Assembly (NCBI GenBank): GCA_963707145.1
Contig: CAVPOQ010000008.1
Span: 434,001-498,000, forward strand
DNA from: RPQJ01 sp963707145
Lineage (GTDB): Bacteria > Pseudomonadota > Gammaproteobacteria > Steroidobacterales > Steroidobacteraceae
DNA: 64,000 nt
Reading direction: 5' to 3'
In this document: piece by piece, positions 8,306-15,877 of the stretch
Layout of the letters: every line of letters starts with the position of its first letter
Numbering within the stretch: the stretch's first letter is position 1
Notes under the pieces: model-generated
The model's database searches: none
What the model saw: only the letters and a program-made list of their open reading frames with translations
What the model was told of the DNA's origin: nothing
Made by a program: the position numbers and the translations under genes

Positions 8306-8453
8306 TCTTTGCGGGGGCGTCATCTGAGGCTTCCGAAGTCGGATCCAGGTGTTGAGGCCGGAAGTCCGCGGGATTCCCGCCTTGAACCACCGCACCGTGG
8401 CGCGGGTCAGGGGCTCAACGGCGGCGAGCGAGCTAGCCATGCCAGCGTCCGCC

Positions 8454-8906
8454 CTACGTTCCGGTTACCCGCGAATCGATCACCCACTCACGCGCGAGAT
8501 GCCCCACCACCCGCCGCGAGTGCGACCCCGCGCGGTGCTCGAACAGATAAATCCCCTGCCAGGTCCCGAGCGCCGGGCGACCGTCCATCACCGGGATCGA
8601 CAGCGACACCGCGGTCAGCGCCGCCTTGATGTGCGCCGGCATGTCGTCGGGCCCCTCGGCGGTATGCGTGAGCCAGCCCATTGACGGATCGTCGGAGGAG
8701 GGCACGAGCCGGCGGAAGAATTCCTGAAGATCACGCCGCACATCCGGATCCGCATTCTCCTGCACCAGCAGCGAACACGAGGTGTGCGGCACGAACAGCG
8801 TCAGCAGTCCCTCCTGGAGGCCGCTGTCCCGGACGAAGCGCGCGACGTCCTCGGTGAACTCCTGCAGCCCCGGGCTCGTGGTTCGGATGCTGAACACCGT
8901 CTGCAT
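8454..8906 (-). CDS. yjbQ: YjbQ/UPF0047 family protein (secondary thiamine-phosphate synthase fold)
   Basis: This 150-residue soluble protein belongs to the UPF0047/YjbQ family. Conserved features visible: VRDSGLQEGLLTLFVPHTSCSLL, ENADPDVRRDL, and the late MGWLTH / MPAHIKAALT / GTWQGIYLFEHR segments. The His residues in PHTSC, THTAEGPDD and PAHIKA are the family's metal or ligand-binding positions. E. coli YjbQ has weak thiamine-phosphate synthase activity in vitro, and the physiological role is unsettled. Length equals the family norm. It stands 40 bases from the neighbouring SDR gene on the same strand, so the two may be co-transcribed. Confidence 0.9.
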   Translation of the reverse strand: MQTVFSIRTTSPGLQEFTEDVARFVRDSGLQEGLLTLFVPHTSCSLLVQENADPDVRRDLQEFFRRLVPSSDDPSMGWLTHTAEGPDDMPAHIKAALTAVSLSIPVMDGRPALGTWQGIYLFEHRAGSHSRRVVGHLAREWVIDSRVTGT

Positions 8907-8946
8907 CAGTCCTCATGCCGCCCGGACCGTCCGTGGGACCCAGGCA

Positions 8947-9750
8947 TCAGCGCTGTGCCTTGAGCCGTGCTTTGACCCGCGCCCCCTTCGCCTCGAGCAT
9001 CGGCCGCAGCAGCTCCTGCAATGCAGGGAAGGCCCGCGACAGCTTCGCGAGCAGCAGCGTCGAGCGTGGCATCGCCCGTTCACGCCGTCGATCGATGGCG
9101 CAGGCCACCACCGCCTCCGCGACCTGCTCGGCCGTCAGGATCGGCTGCGAGAACACCAGGTCCGGTACGTGATCGAGGTCGTCGAGCACGAACGGCGTGG
9201 CGATCGGTCCGGGCGAGACGACGCACAGCGCGACTCCTGCGTCGCGCAGTTCCTCGCGGACCGCAAACGTAAATCCGCGCAGCCCCCACTTGGACGCGCA
9301 GTACGGGCCCTCGTGTGGCAGGGGCACGTGACCGGCGATCGATGCGACGTTCACCACCACGCCCCGCGACTGACGCAGGTGGGGGAGGGCGAGGCGGGTG
9401 AGCAGCAGCGGTGCCGTCAGGTTGGTGTTGATCACGGCCACGATCGCCGCCGGGTCCAGCGTATCGAACGTGCCGCGCGCATTCGCGGCGGCGTTGTTCA
9501 CCAGCACGTCGATGTGCCCGTGCACAGCGAGCGTCCGCTCGACGAGCGTCGCGAGATCCTTGAGCCGGGTGACGTCGGTAGGCACCGCAACTGCGTCGAG
9601 TTCGCGGGCGAGCGCCTCGATCTTGTCCGCACTGCGGGCTGCCAGCACCACCCGGGCGCCGGCCCGCGCAAAGGCGCGCGCCGCCGCGGCACCGACGCCG
9701 GACGAGGCACCGGTCACGATCACGACTTTGCCTGCGAGTGGCTGGGTCAT
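8947..9750 (-). CDS. SDR family NAD(P)-dependent oxidoreductase
   Basis: This 267-residue short-chain dehydrogenase has the N-terminal Rossmann nucleotide site TGASSGVG (residues about 14-21), an NNAA motif near 87, and the catalytic Ser-Tyr-Lys set in NVASIAGH and YCASKWG. An Arg/Ser at the end of the second strand (LAARSADK) suggests NADP preference. A C-terminal tail rich in Leu, Arg and Lys (ALQELLRPMLEAKGARVKAR) may be amphipathic and membrane-associated. The start at 9750 has GGAG upstream on its strand. The substrate is not predictable from the sequence; YjbQ lies downstream and GNAT upstream. Confidence 0.86.
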   Translation of the reverse strand: MTQPLAGKVVIVTGASSGVGAAAARAFARAGARVVLAARSADKIEALARELDAVAVPTDVTRLKDLATLVERTLAVHGHIDVLVNNAAANARGTFDTLDPAAIVAVINTNLTAPLLLTRLALPHLRQSRGVVVNVASIAGHVPLPHEGPYCASKWGLRGFTFAVREELRDAGVALCVVSPGPIATPFVLDDLDHVPDLVFSQPILTAEQVAEAVVACAIDRRRERAMPRSTLLLAKLSRAFPALQELLRPMLEAKGARVKARLKAQR

Positions 9751-9793
9751 CGATCTCTCCTGGAGGGTAGCTCCGGGTTTGCAGCAGCCGACT

Positions 9794-10354
9794 CTACGCC
9801 GGGCAAGGCAGTTCGTGGCCGTGTCGCGTGGCTGTCTCGAGGCTCAGGTCTGTGCGCCAAACGCCGGGTGAAACGTCACCACCGCCGACGGGACCGACTG
9901 CCCGAACGGCAGCACCAGAAACACTCTCCGCCGGCACGTCCGGGTAGGCGAGGGCGGTGTGTGAGCGAAACTTGAAACGCTGGTAGAAGCGCGGATCACC
10001 GACCAGCACGCAGCCCGCCGCCCCCGAGTCCCGCAGTCGCTGCAGGACCTCGCGCATCAGCCGCGACCCGATGCCCCGTCCCTGGTGCTCCGGCAGCACC
10101 GAGATCGGCCCGAGCCCGAACCAGCCCACGGACCCGTCGGAGAGCATCACCGGCGACACCGCCACGTGACCGACGATCTCGCCACCGCACTCAGCCACGA
10201 GTGAGAAGCTCAGCGCCCCGGCCCGTCGCAAGGCCGCGACGATGAACTGCTCCGTGTGCGCGGCGTGCGGCGCCGTCGCAAACGCCGCCACCGTCACCGC
10301 CTCGATTGCCGCCGCATCGGCCGAAGATTCCGGTCGAATCGTGATACCCAGCAT
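9794..10354 (-). CDS. GNAT family N-acetyltransferase with frameshifted C-terminus
   Basis: This is a GNAT acetyltransferase of the YhbS type that transfers an acetyl group from acetyl-CoA. The acetyl-CoA loop is LPEHQGRGIGSRLM (about residues 92-105), preceded by FGLGPISV and followed by VLVGDPRFYQRFKF. After PDVPAES the frame becomes unlike the family. The alternative frame instead continues FLVLPFGQSVPSAVV and TFHPAFGAQT and stops at 9844-9846, which is the expected family ending. Removing one base near 9924-9927 joins the two into a 169-residue protein. As given, the last 50 residues are frameshift product. Either a sequencing error or a recent mutation is possible. Confidence 0.82.
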   Translation of the reverse strand: MLGITIRPESSADAAAIEAVTVAAFATAPHAAHTEQFIVAALRRAGALSFSLVAECGGEIVGHVAVSPVMLSDGSVGWFGLGPISVLPEHQGRGIGSRLMREVLQRLRDSGAAGCVLVGDPRFYQRFKFRSHTALAYPDVPAESVSGAAVRAVGPVGGGDVSPGVWRTDLSLETATRHGHELPCPA

Positions 10355-10595
10355 GTCCCGATCCTATACGCCGCCGCCGCCGGCGTGTCGATGTGACGCA
10401 GGCCACTTCGAGAGGGAATGAAGTCCCTACGGCGTCGCGCGTCGCACCCGACCTTCGGCACGTCTCAAGCCGTGCAAGGGAAACGGTGGGTGTCTCGGTC
10501 GTCGTACCCCGATCAGCCCGGGAACGTCCGCGATGCGTCATCGGCAAGCTCTCGAATCGACCCGCAGCAGAAGTTCGTCGCGCTACAAGGCAGAC

Positions 10596-10655
10596 GCTCA
10601 ACACCTGACCTAGGCCGAGGCGCGAAGCGGCTTCGGCTCCGACGAACTGTTAGGC
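10596..10655 (-). repeat. Integron-type attC recombination site
   Basis: This 60-bp site on the minus strand begins with GCCTAAC (10649-10655), fits RYYYAAC, and ends with GTTGAGC (10596-10602), which fits GTTRRRY. Between them the first half (AGTTCGTCGGAGCCGAAGCC) closely resembles attC left arms from chromosomal cassettes. GCCGA(A)GC/GC(C)TCGGC form an inner stem with a GC-rich loop. Length and box order match attC. It lies 18 bases after the stop of the small gene at 10674-11018, exactly where an attC sits in a cassette. No integrase gene is seen in the window. Confidence 0.65.
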
Positions 10656-10673
10656 AGCGTCTGGTTCAAGCCC

Positions 10674-11018
10674 TCAATCGATGCCAAGGACCATCTTGGA
10701 AAAAACCAGCGGTACCAACAGGGCGAAGGGCATCGCGGATGCCGTTAGGGCAACGACTGGGAAGAGGCTGCGCCGTAGGCCGAGGTGACTGATACCCGAG
10801 CGGAGACAAGTTGCACTAAGGACAAGCAGGCAGAGCGCAAGAAGCAGTAATCCTGGGACCGATACGAATTGCCACACTCGGGAGATGGCGCCGAGCTTAT
10901 GGGAGCCAGCGGCCCACACTGCAAGTGTCGGGCCAAGACTGGCGACACTCAGTACGACGCTACCGAGTAAGTGTGGCCTGGCAAATGGTGCCACGTGGGT
11001 CGGGCTAGCGGGGCCCAT
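10674..11018 (-). CDS. Small membrane protein in a cassette-like unit
   Basis: This 114-residue protein of unknown function has three to four hydrophobic stretches (HLLGSVVLSVASLG, VPGLLLLALCLLVLSA and FALLVPLVFSKMVL), so it is probably an inner-membrane protein. It is followed by an attC site and preceded at 11046-11052 by a TTAGAT-type boundary (GTTAGAT on its strand), with a 28-base leader. This is the layout of a mobile gene cassette: short leader, single gene, attC. No family is recognised, which is normal for cassette genes. Without a cassette promoter nearby, expression is uncertain. Confidence 0.6.
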   Translation of the reverse strand: MGPASPTHVAPFARPHLLGSVVLSVASLGPTLAVWAAGSHKLGAISRVWQFVSVPGLLLLALCLLVLSATCLRSGISHLGLRRSLFPVVALTASAMPFALLVPLVFSKMVLGID

Positions 11019-11232
11019 ACCGTGCTTTATCGAGATACAAGTTCAATCTAACCGGAGCCGGGTCCCGAGTTATCCAAGTCAGCGCGAGGGGCCGCTCATG
11101 GCCGATCTTACGCCTACACCTCCGTCCGCTTCCCCTCCGCCCGACCTCTCCCGCTCCGAACCTCGACCCGGCCTCATCAACTTGCAGGCTGCCGAGAGCC
11201 CGAAAGCAGACGGTCAACGGGAAGAAACGACC

Positions 11233-11381
11233 GAGGCTGTGTGAAAACGCTGCACGCGCTGTCGACCGCGCTTTTGCGCTGCACTTCTGGAGCCCGTGCA
11301 TTCTATTCCGCACAACTTTCGTCGTTGAAATTTGCAGAATCGAACGTACGCGAAACCGTACGCGTCTTTTCACACAGTCTC
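11233..11381. mobile_element. MITE-like element with terminal inverted repeats
   Basis: The ends carry matching inverted repeats: ggctgtgtgaaaacg at 11235-11249 and its near-complement cttttcacacagtct at 11366-11380, inside a roughly 149-bp segment. A CGA triplet borders both sides and could be a target duplication. The interior has no credible gene; a short frame resembles the 5' end of a transposase (IS5/IS1182-like ends are known to start this way), so it is either a MITE or a deletion derivative. Confidence 0.55.
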
Positions 11382-11575
11382 GACCCGAAGCGGACGTCGT
11401 ACTCACGAAACTTGGTCACGGGAGATGGTGTGCCAAGCGTGCTTCTCGACGATTCTGGTGCGTCACGAATTGGGTGACGCGGTATCATCAGTCGGGCTTT
11501 CGCGCAGCTTGCCGGAGGAACGGAACTGCCTGCCAAATGGCGTGCAAACGAAGCATTGACTTGAGGGCCCCGTCG

Positions 11576-12256
11576 ATGTCGTGCACCAAGGCAACGCGGC
11601 TGGCGGTAGCCATAGTGTCCGTCGCGTCGCTACTTGCCGGCTGTACCGTCCCGAGTCATTTTGATTACCCGCAAGATTGGCGCGGGACCCCAACAGCAAC
11701 TCTACCGAACGGTTGTCCGGACCTGTCTGGAACCTACGACACGCGCCCAGCTGATGCCTACCCCGCAGATGTGGGAAGTCGTCCGCTGTTAGACGAGATC
11801 CTCGGTCCGCGCGGGCTCCGCGAAGGCGAGTTGCGAGACATCCGGTGGCCCGCATTGCCGGGCGCCACCACAGCCACGTTCACGACAAGCGGAGATTGGT
11901 TGTACGTTCGGTTTGGCGACGGTGCCGGGGGCGAAGCGACCCTGAGTTTCAAGCGAAGGGGCTGGTGGGGCGGTGCGTTCGACGGCTCACAGGCCACGTA
12001 TCACTGCCTTTCGGAATTCGAATTGGGCCCGACGCTGGCATTCGACGGCTCCCGCACCCCGGTCTTTGCCGTCCCTTACGACAGCAATTCGGCAGATTTC
12101 AATTTTTGGCTTCTGACCAAGGGGCGGGACGACGCCCTGATCGTCAACTACCGGACTGAAAGCGCCAATTTCGACAAGACCGCCATGTTCGGTATCTGGT
12201 TGCACTCGCTCGGCAGCATTTGGTGGCGCTACCCTGCCGTCACCCCGAACCGATAG
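11576..12256 (+). CDS. Putative lipoprotein, unknown function
   Basis: This is a 226-residue predicted lipoprotein. After MSCTKATRLAV comes a hydrophobic core and the lipobox LLAGC with Cys at about residue 21. The mature part starts with SHFDYPQDW and NGCPDLSGTY, the latter resembling the PDVSGLW start of the lipoprotein at 7622-8305. Trp-rich segments (SFKRRGWWGGAF and GSIWWRYP) suggest a beta-rich fold. The frame is open 34 codons upstream, but the start at 11576 gives a clean signal peptide. It sits between a MITE-like element and the IS91 remnant, an accessory setting. No function can be assigned. Confidence 0.68.
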   Translation: MSCTKATRLAVAIVSVASLLAGCTVPSHFDYPQDWRGTPTATLPNGCPDLSGTYDTRPADAYPADVGSRPLLDEILGPRGLREGELRDIRWPALPGATTATFTTSGDWLYVRFGDGAGGEATLSFKRRGWWGGAFDGSQATYHCLSEFELGPTLAFDGSRTPVFAVPYDSNSADFNFWLLTKGRDDALIVNYRTESANFDKTAMFGIWLHSLGSIWWRYPAVTPNR

Positions 12257-12445
12257 CTGCCACCGGAGCTGAGCAGACCTATCGGCGTGTGAAGGCGAAC
12301 ACGTTTCCCGACCCAGAGCGGACGGTCCACGCGAACAAACGACCCGAAGCGGGCGTTGCACAAAGCAGCCATTGGAGATGACTTTTGGTCAATGCACCCA
12401 AGGTTGCTAGATCGCAGGTCCTTCCGCGCAATCGACCCCTAGCCT

Positions 12446-12602
12446 TTACGACTTGTTCTCGGGATCTTGCGAAGCGATCAGCGCTTCGAGGTAGGTCGCG
12501 AAGGTCAAGGGTGAGCCGTCAGCCGCGAGCAGAACCTTCACGTCGCGCGATTCATCATCGTCCGGCAAAGGATAGGACGTCCAAACGCTAATTTCTGTCA
12601 GC
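12446..12602 (-). pseudogene. C-terminal fragment of an unidentified gene
   Basis: About fifty codons on the minus strand read like a real protein end: EISVWTSYPLPDDDESRDVK, then VLLAADGSPLTFATYLEALI and ASQDPENKS before the stop. The upstream part is replaced by the IS91 remnant near 12605-12655. I read it as the tail of a host gene cut by the element. The family is not recognised. Confidence 0.4.
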
Positions 12603-12654
12603 GGAGGGCACGAGCGCGCGTGCGTTGGTTGCGCTCGGGAAGCGAGCGTGGCCT

Positions 12655-13375
12655 GTGTTGAGCTCGGTCTGGCCGGTGGGCAGCGGCTTGGTGAGGCGAT
12701 AGCGGACGGGCTGATCGGAGCCGTCCCAGGAGAGTCGTTCACTGGCGAAGGCGGGACGGGCGCAGTAGCGCAGCAGCCGTTCGAGGCCGGGGCGGTCCAC
12801 GGCGTCGATCAAGACGGCGGCGTGCAGTGAGAACCCGCCGCCGTGGCCCCAGCGGGCGAGGTCGGCGGCGACCTCGGGAGTGAGGGCGCCGTGGCGGACG
12901 GCGAGACGCAGCACGCTGCGTCGCACCCGGCCGAGCAGCACCGGGTCACGATGCAGGAAGAACCGCAGCCGCTTGGGAAAGGTCACCACCCATTGACGTA
13001 CCGGCACCTGCGGGAGCACATGCTCGACGAGGTGGGCGGCGGTCTTGGGCCTCTGCGCCGGGTGGTGCAGGACGGGCACAGGCCGCGGCCCTTGCAGGAG
13101 AAGGCGACCAGGAAGTCGTGGCCACAAGTGTCGCAGTACGCGCGGGCGAAGCCACAGGCGAGGATCCCGCACTCGAGGTAGCCACGCAGCTCGCGCTCGA
13201 CGTGACGGGGGATCGGTACACCGTCGGGGTCGGCTTCGCGCCTCGCCGCCAGCCAGGACTCGAGATGCTGCTGCACCATTCGGTAGAGCACTGTGCGCTC
13301 GGGGCGGCGACGGCGGTAGACGAGCGTCGTGCAGGAGCCGTGCGCGGGACGGACTGGCGAGAGGCGGGCCGACAT
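12655..13375 (-). pseudogene. IS91-family transposase, frameshifted and truncated
   Basis: The N-terminal zinc-ribbon part (YRRRRPERTVLYRMVQQHLE, then YLECGILACGFARAYC, CGHDFLVAFSCKGRGLCPSC) is in one frame. It continues in a second frame after about 13060 with TAAHLVEHVLPQVPVRQWVV, TFPKRLRFFLHRDPVLLGRV and, later, GGGFSLHAAVLIDAVDRPGL and LLRYCARPAFASERLSW. This is the IS91/Y2 transposase, which moves by a rolling-circle-like mechanism. The protein ends abruptly after KPLPTGQTEL, so the catalytic C-terminal part is incomplete. One frameshift and one truncation make it inactive. The frameshift here is a net base loss, unlike the extra bases in the host genes. Confidence 0.82.
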
Positions 13376-13539
13376 CCCTGTCTGGCCATGTGCAGCGGAT
13401 CGACGGACGATAGTCGTCGTCGGGCCAGACGCGGCGGCGCAAATCGAGCCCGATCACGCGAAAACGGGATCGGGGCGGAGCATCACCGGCCGTTGGAGAC
13501 TTTGGTTTCGCGGGGAGCGACGAACCGACAACCCGGCGC

Positions 13540-13683
13540 TGTAGGCCGGTGCCACGGCACATGAGACAGATGTAGGCCAGTGCCACGTTAACTGAGACTG
13601 GCCGGCCCAGCCGTCTCACTTGTCGCGCCTAACCCCTTGAATTACGGTATGCCTTGAGACACCCCGACTGATTCCCTACAGTC
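13540..13683. repeat. Dispersed intergenic repeat, copy 1
   Basis: This repeat carries TGAGACA-ATG-AGGCCAGTG-CAC near 13562-13586, a central imperfect palindrome TGAGAC...GTCTCA (13594-13619) and the end GAGACACCCCGACTGATTCC (13656-13675). The same order of blocks appears at 17653-17776. Copy 1 also contains an internal tandem of the GTAGGCC-GTGCCACG block (from 13541 and again from 13572). It lies between the IS91 remnant and the DsrE-like gene. Confidence 0.5.
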
Positions 13684-13877
13684 TCGGTGTGTGTAGCAGG
13701 TTTGCTGCCACCCTGGCCATTGCAGCCGCGGTGGTGGCGGCCGGTAGCGGGTCGCGGATGATCTGGGCGACGGCAACCTGGGTCGCCAGTGTCAGCGGCG
13801 AGGGCGAGAGGGGCGGAGCGGTTCCCGCTACCTGAATGGCCCGCCTGCCGGCCCTTTCCAGTAACACGAGGAGTAGC

Positions 13878-14366
13878 ATGACCCGCGTGATGTCCGCAAA
13901 GTCACGATCTCTAGTCGGCCTCGGCGCGGCGGTGTTGATCGCCTGCGTCCTGCCCCGCGCTGCGCTCGCGCAGGCGGAAGGGGGTCTCTACATAGCCGGC
14001 TACAGGTTCAGTTTCGAGCGGGCGGCCGAACAGGGCCTTGCGCGGAATCCCCGGGGCCAGCGCTTCTTCGTGCTCGCGCTGCCGCCGAACACCGCCGCGC
14101 TGACGACGACGGCGGCGACGTCGGCCGCCGCGGTGCGCGCGCAGGTCGTTGCTGCCGGCGGAGTGCTCTTCGTCTGCCAGCGCGACATCGACAACGGCTC
14201 GATCGACGCCGCGACGCTGGTCCCTGGAGTCGTCGCGGTGCGCGGCTTCCCGCCGCGAGGCAGCGACGCCCTCCCTCGCGGCGAGCGCTACTTCCCCGGC
14301 GAGAACCGCGCGAACCTGCCCAGGAACAACAGGACGCTCAAGCGACTTCGATCCACCTGCTCCTGA
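13878..14366 (+). CDS. Secreted DsrE-like protein
   Basis: This 162-residue protein has a cleavable signal peptide (basic MTRVMSAKSR, a hydrophobic LVGLGAAVLIACVLP, then ALAQA cleavage near residue 32). The mature part has the order seen in periplasmic DsrE/DsrF-like proteins: a helix with AAVRAQVVAAGGVLFVCQRD, a Cys, then GSIDAATLVPGVVAVRGF. Classical DsrE proteins handle sulfur transfer; many periplasmic members lack a known role. The start at 13878 follows GAGGAG at 13868-13873. It converges with the lipoprotein gene at 14379. Family membership is inferred from pattern, so moderate confidence. Confidence 0.6.
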   Translation: MTRVMSAKSRSLVGLGAAVLIACVLPRAALAQAEGGLYIAGYRFSFERAAEQGLARNPRGQRFFVLALPPNTAALTTTAATSAAAVRAQVVAAGGVLFVCQRDIDNGSIDAATLVPGVVAVRGFPPRGSDALPRGERYFPGENRANLPRNNRTLKRLRSTCS

Positions 14367-14378
14367 CGGGCACGGTCA

Positions 14379-15035
14379 CTAGATCAGCGAGTCTTTTTTC
14401 AGGGTATCGACGATCAGGCGCGCGAACCCCTCGATCAGATTCGGCACGTTGCCCCGGCTGGTCACTGTCGTCGTCGCCACCGACCACACGACCTCCGACG
14501 ATGCGACGTCGAACAGGCGCGTGTCCCCGTGCAGGTTCTGCGTCGTGCGCACTTCGGGCGGGATCGATCGCGACCAGGCCGAGTTGTAGTAGGCGCTCAT
14601 GCCGCCCCAGGCCGGTCCCATGGTGGCCCTGCTCCGCCCCGGTCCCCAGCCCGGTCCGCTCACCATCCCCGGGGTCACCCGGACATCGGTCGTCATGCCG
14701 GAAATGCTGCTGATCAGCACGTGCGAGGCGCTCGCACCTGCCACCGCTTCACGCAGCTGGGCCTCGGATACCTGGGCACTGTCCGCCAGGAATCGGTGCG
14801 ACGGCGCGGCCTTGACGCCCGCCGCACCCAGCGCCTCGACCATGCGGTCCTCGAGCATCCGGCGCTGCGTCGAGTCGCGCAGGGCAGCGATCACGAGCAC
14901 GTTCTGCACCCTGTCCCGGCTGGCGATCGCCGGACTCGCCCACTGTGCGTCGATCGACGTGGGGCTCGTGGCGCAGCCGACGGCCATCAAAGCGGTGGCG
15001 ACGGAGACGAGGCAAGCGTAGATGCGTGCAATCAT
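14379..15035 (-). CDS. Putative lipoprotein
   Basis: This is a 218-residue predicted lipoprotein with the signal MIARIYACLVSVATALMAVG and lipobox Cys at residue 21. The mature part opens with SPTSIDAQWASPAI, then a Rossmann-like VQNVLVIAALRDSTQRRMLE and SHVLISSISG, and a Gly/Ser/Met-rich middle (GPGWGPGRSRATMGPAWGG). The last third has LHGDTRLFDVASSEVVWSVA. This resembles periplasmic lipoproteins with an anticodon-like/TolB-N fold (for example DUF4136 types) that report on the cell envelope, but the assignment is only by style. It stands alone, convergent with the DsrE-like gene. Confidence 0.66.
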   Translation of the reverse strand: MIARIYACLVSVATALMAVGCATSPTSIDAQWASPAIASRDRVQNVLVIAALRDSTQRRMLEDRMVEALGAAGVKAAPSHRFLADSAQVSEAQLREAVAGASASHVLISSISGMTTDVRVTPGMVSGPGWGPGRSRATMGPAWGGMSAYYNSAWSRSIPPEVRTTQNLHGDTRLFDVASSEVVWSVATTTVTSRGNVPNLIEGFARLIVDTLKKDSLI

Positions 15036-15223
15036 GGACAGCCCTCCCGGACCTGTTCGTGGCCTTCACCCTGTTCGGTCGATCGTAAACGTGAAGCGGG
15101 CGGCCGTCCAAGTCCAGAGCGCACGGCACGGTCGGCCCACTCGCGCGATGGCCCCGGCAGATCGGCTTCTCTCGCGGCGTCAGGGATCTTGTCTTGGCGC
15201 CTTTGTGTATCGACCCTGTTGTT

Positions 15224-15736
15224 TCAAGCGAGTCCGGCGTAGAAGCGGGCGACGGCGCCGCCGACCTGCGGGAGGGTATCTGGAAACTCGGTCGCGAGGT
15301 CGCGGAACGGCGCGAACATCGATTCCACGGCGCGGATGTCGACCTCGCGCTCGATCGTGTTCAAGTTCCGGCGCACCCGGTCCGACAGTTTCTGACGGAT
15401 GGTGCGCAGCTGCGCGAGCGTGACGACGCGATTCTTGATCGCTTCATCCTTGTTCTCCAGATCCATGTTGTGCGCGACGAAGGCCTCCTGGAAGGCGGTG
15501 AGGTCGGCGTGCAGAGCCGTCTTCCAGGCGGCCTCGCCGGCGGCCAGGGCCGGCGCGGACTCCGCCAGTTGCGCGAGCGTCTTCGCCACGCGCAAGCATT
15601 GCTCGCTTTCGATTCCCTCGATCTCCCGCTTCGCCAGATCAGCGAGAAGCGCTGGCAGCAGATCGCTTCGCAACCGATTGATGCCCCAGATGGCTGTGCC
15701 GCGCGTGGCATCGACCGGCTTGTCCGCTATGGGCAT
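15224..15736 (-). CDS. Hypothetical protein
   Basis: This is a 170-residue soluble protein with mostly helical character and no signal peptide: WGINRLRSDLLPALLADLAK, EQCLRVAKTLAQLAESAPAL, VAHNMDLENKDEAIKNRVVT. Charged heptad-like spacing suggests a coiled coil in the middle. Codon use is like the neighbours and the frame is intact. It lies between the 14379 lipoprotein and the PLD-family gene on the same strand but with about 140 to 190 bases on each side, so probably monocistronic. Family unknown. Confidence 0.5.
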   Translation of the reverse strand: MPIADKPVDATRGTAIWGINRLRSDLLPALLADLAKREIEGIESEQCLRVAKTLAQLAESAPALAAGEAAWKTALHADLTAFQEAFVAHNMDLENKDEAIKNRVVTLAQLRTIRQKLSDRVRRNLNTIEREVDIRAVESMFAPFRDLATEFPDTLPQVGGAVARFYAGLA

Positions 15737-15877
15737 TGCTCGCTCCCCTTAGATGGTTGCCGGCTTCGGATGTGGCGATTCTGCCTGGGTTTCGTCGGGC
15801 GTGGGTCCGACGGAGAGTAAATCCAAACGGCCGTTTCCGTTCAGCGCAGTGTGCGCGTTGCCTGAGGGCGCGGCGGC

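Noticed and set aside
10191..10604. Arg/Gly-rich minus-strand frame across the GNAT start and the attC
   Set aside because: Composition is typical of a shadow frame in GC-rich DNA and it overlaps the GNAT gene.
11098..11244. 48-residue frame starting MADLTPTPPSASPPPD
   Set aside because: Low-complexity Pro/Ser composition with no ribosome-binding site; likely chance.
11389..12352. Similar words CGACCCGAAGCGGACG (11380s) and CGACCCGAAGCGGGCG (12340s)
   Set aside because: Two short matches in accessory intergenic DNA are suggestive of cassette or IS debris but too short to define a repeat.
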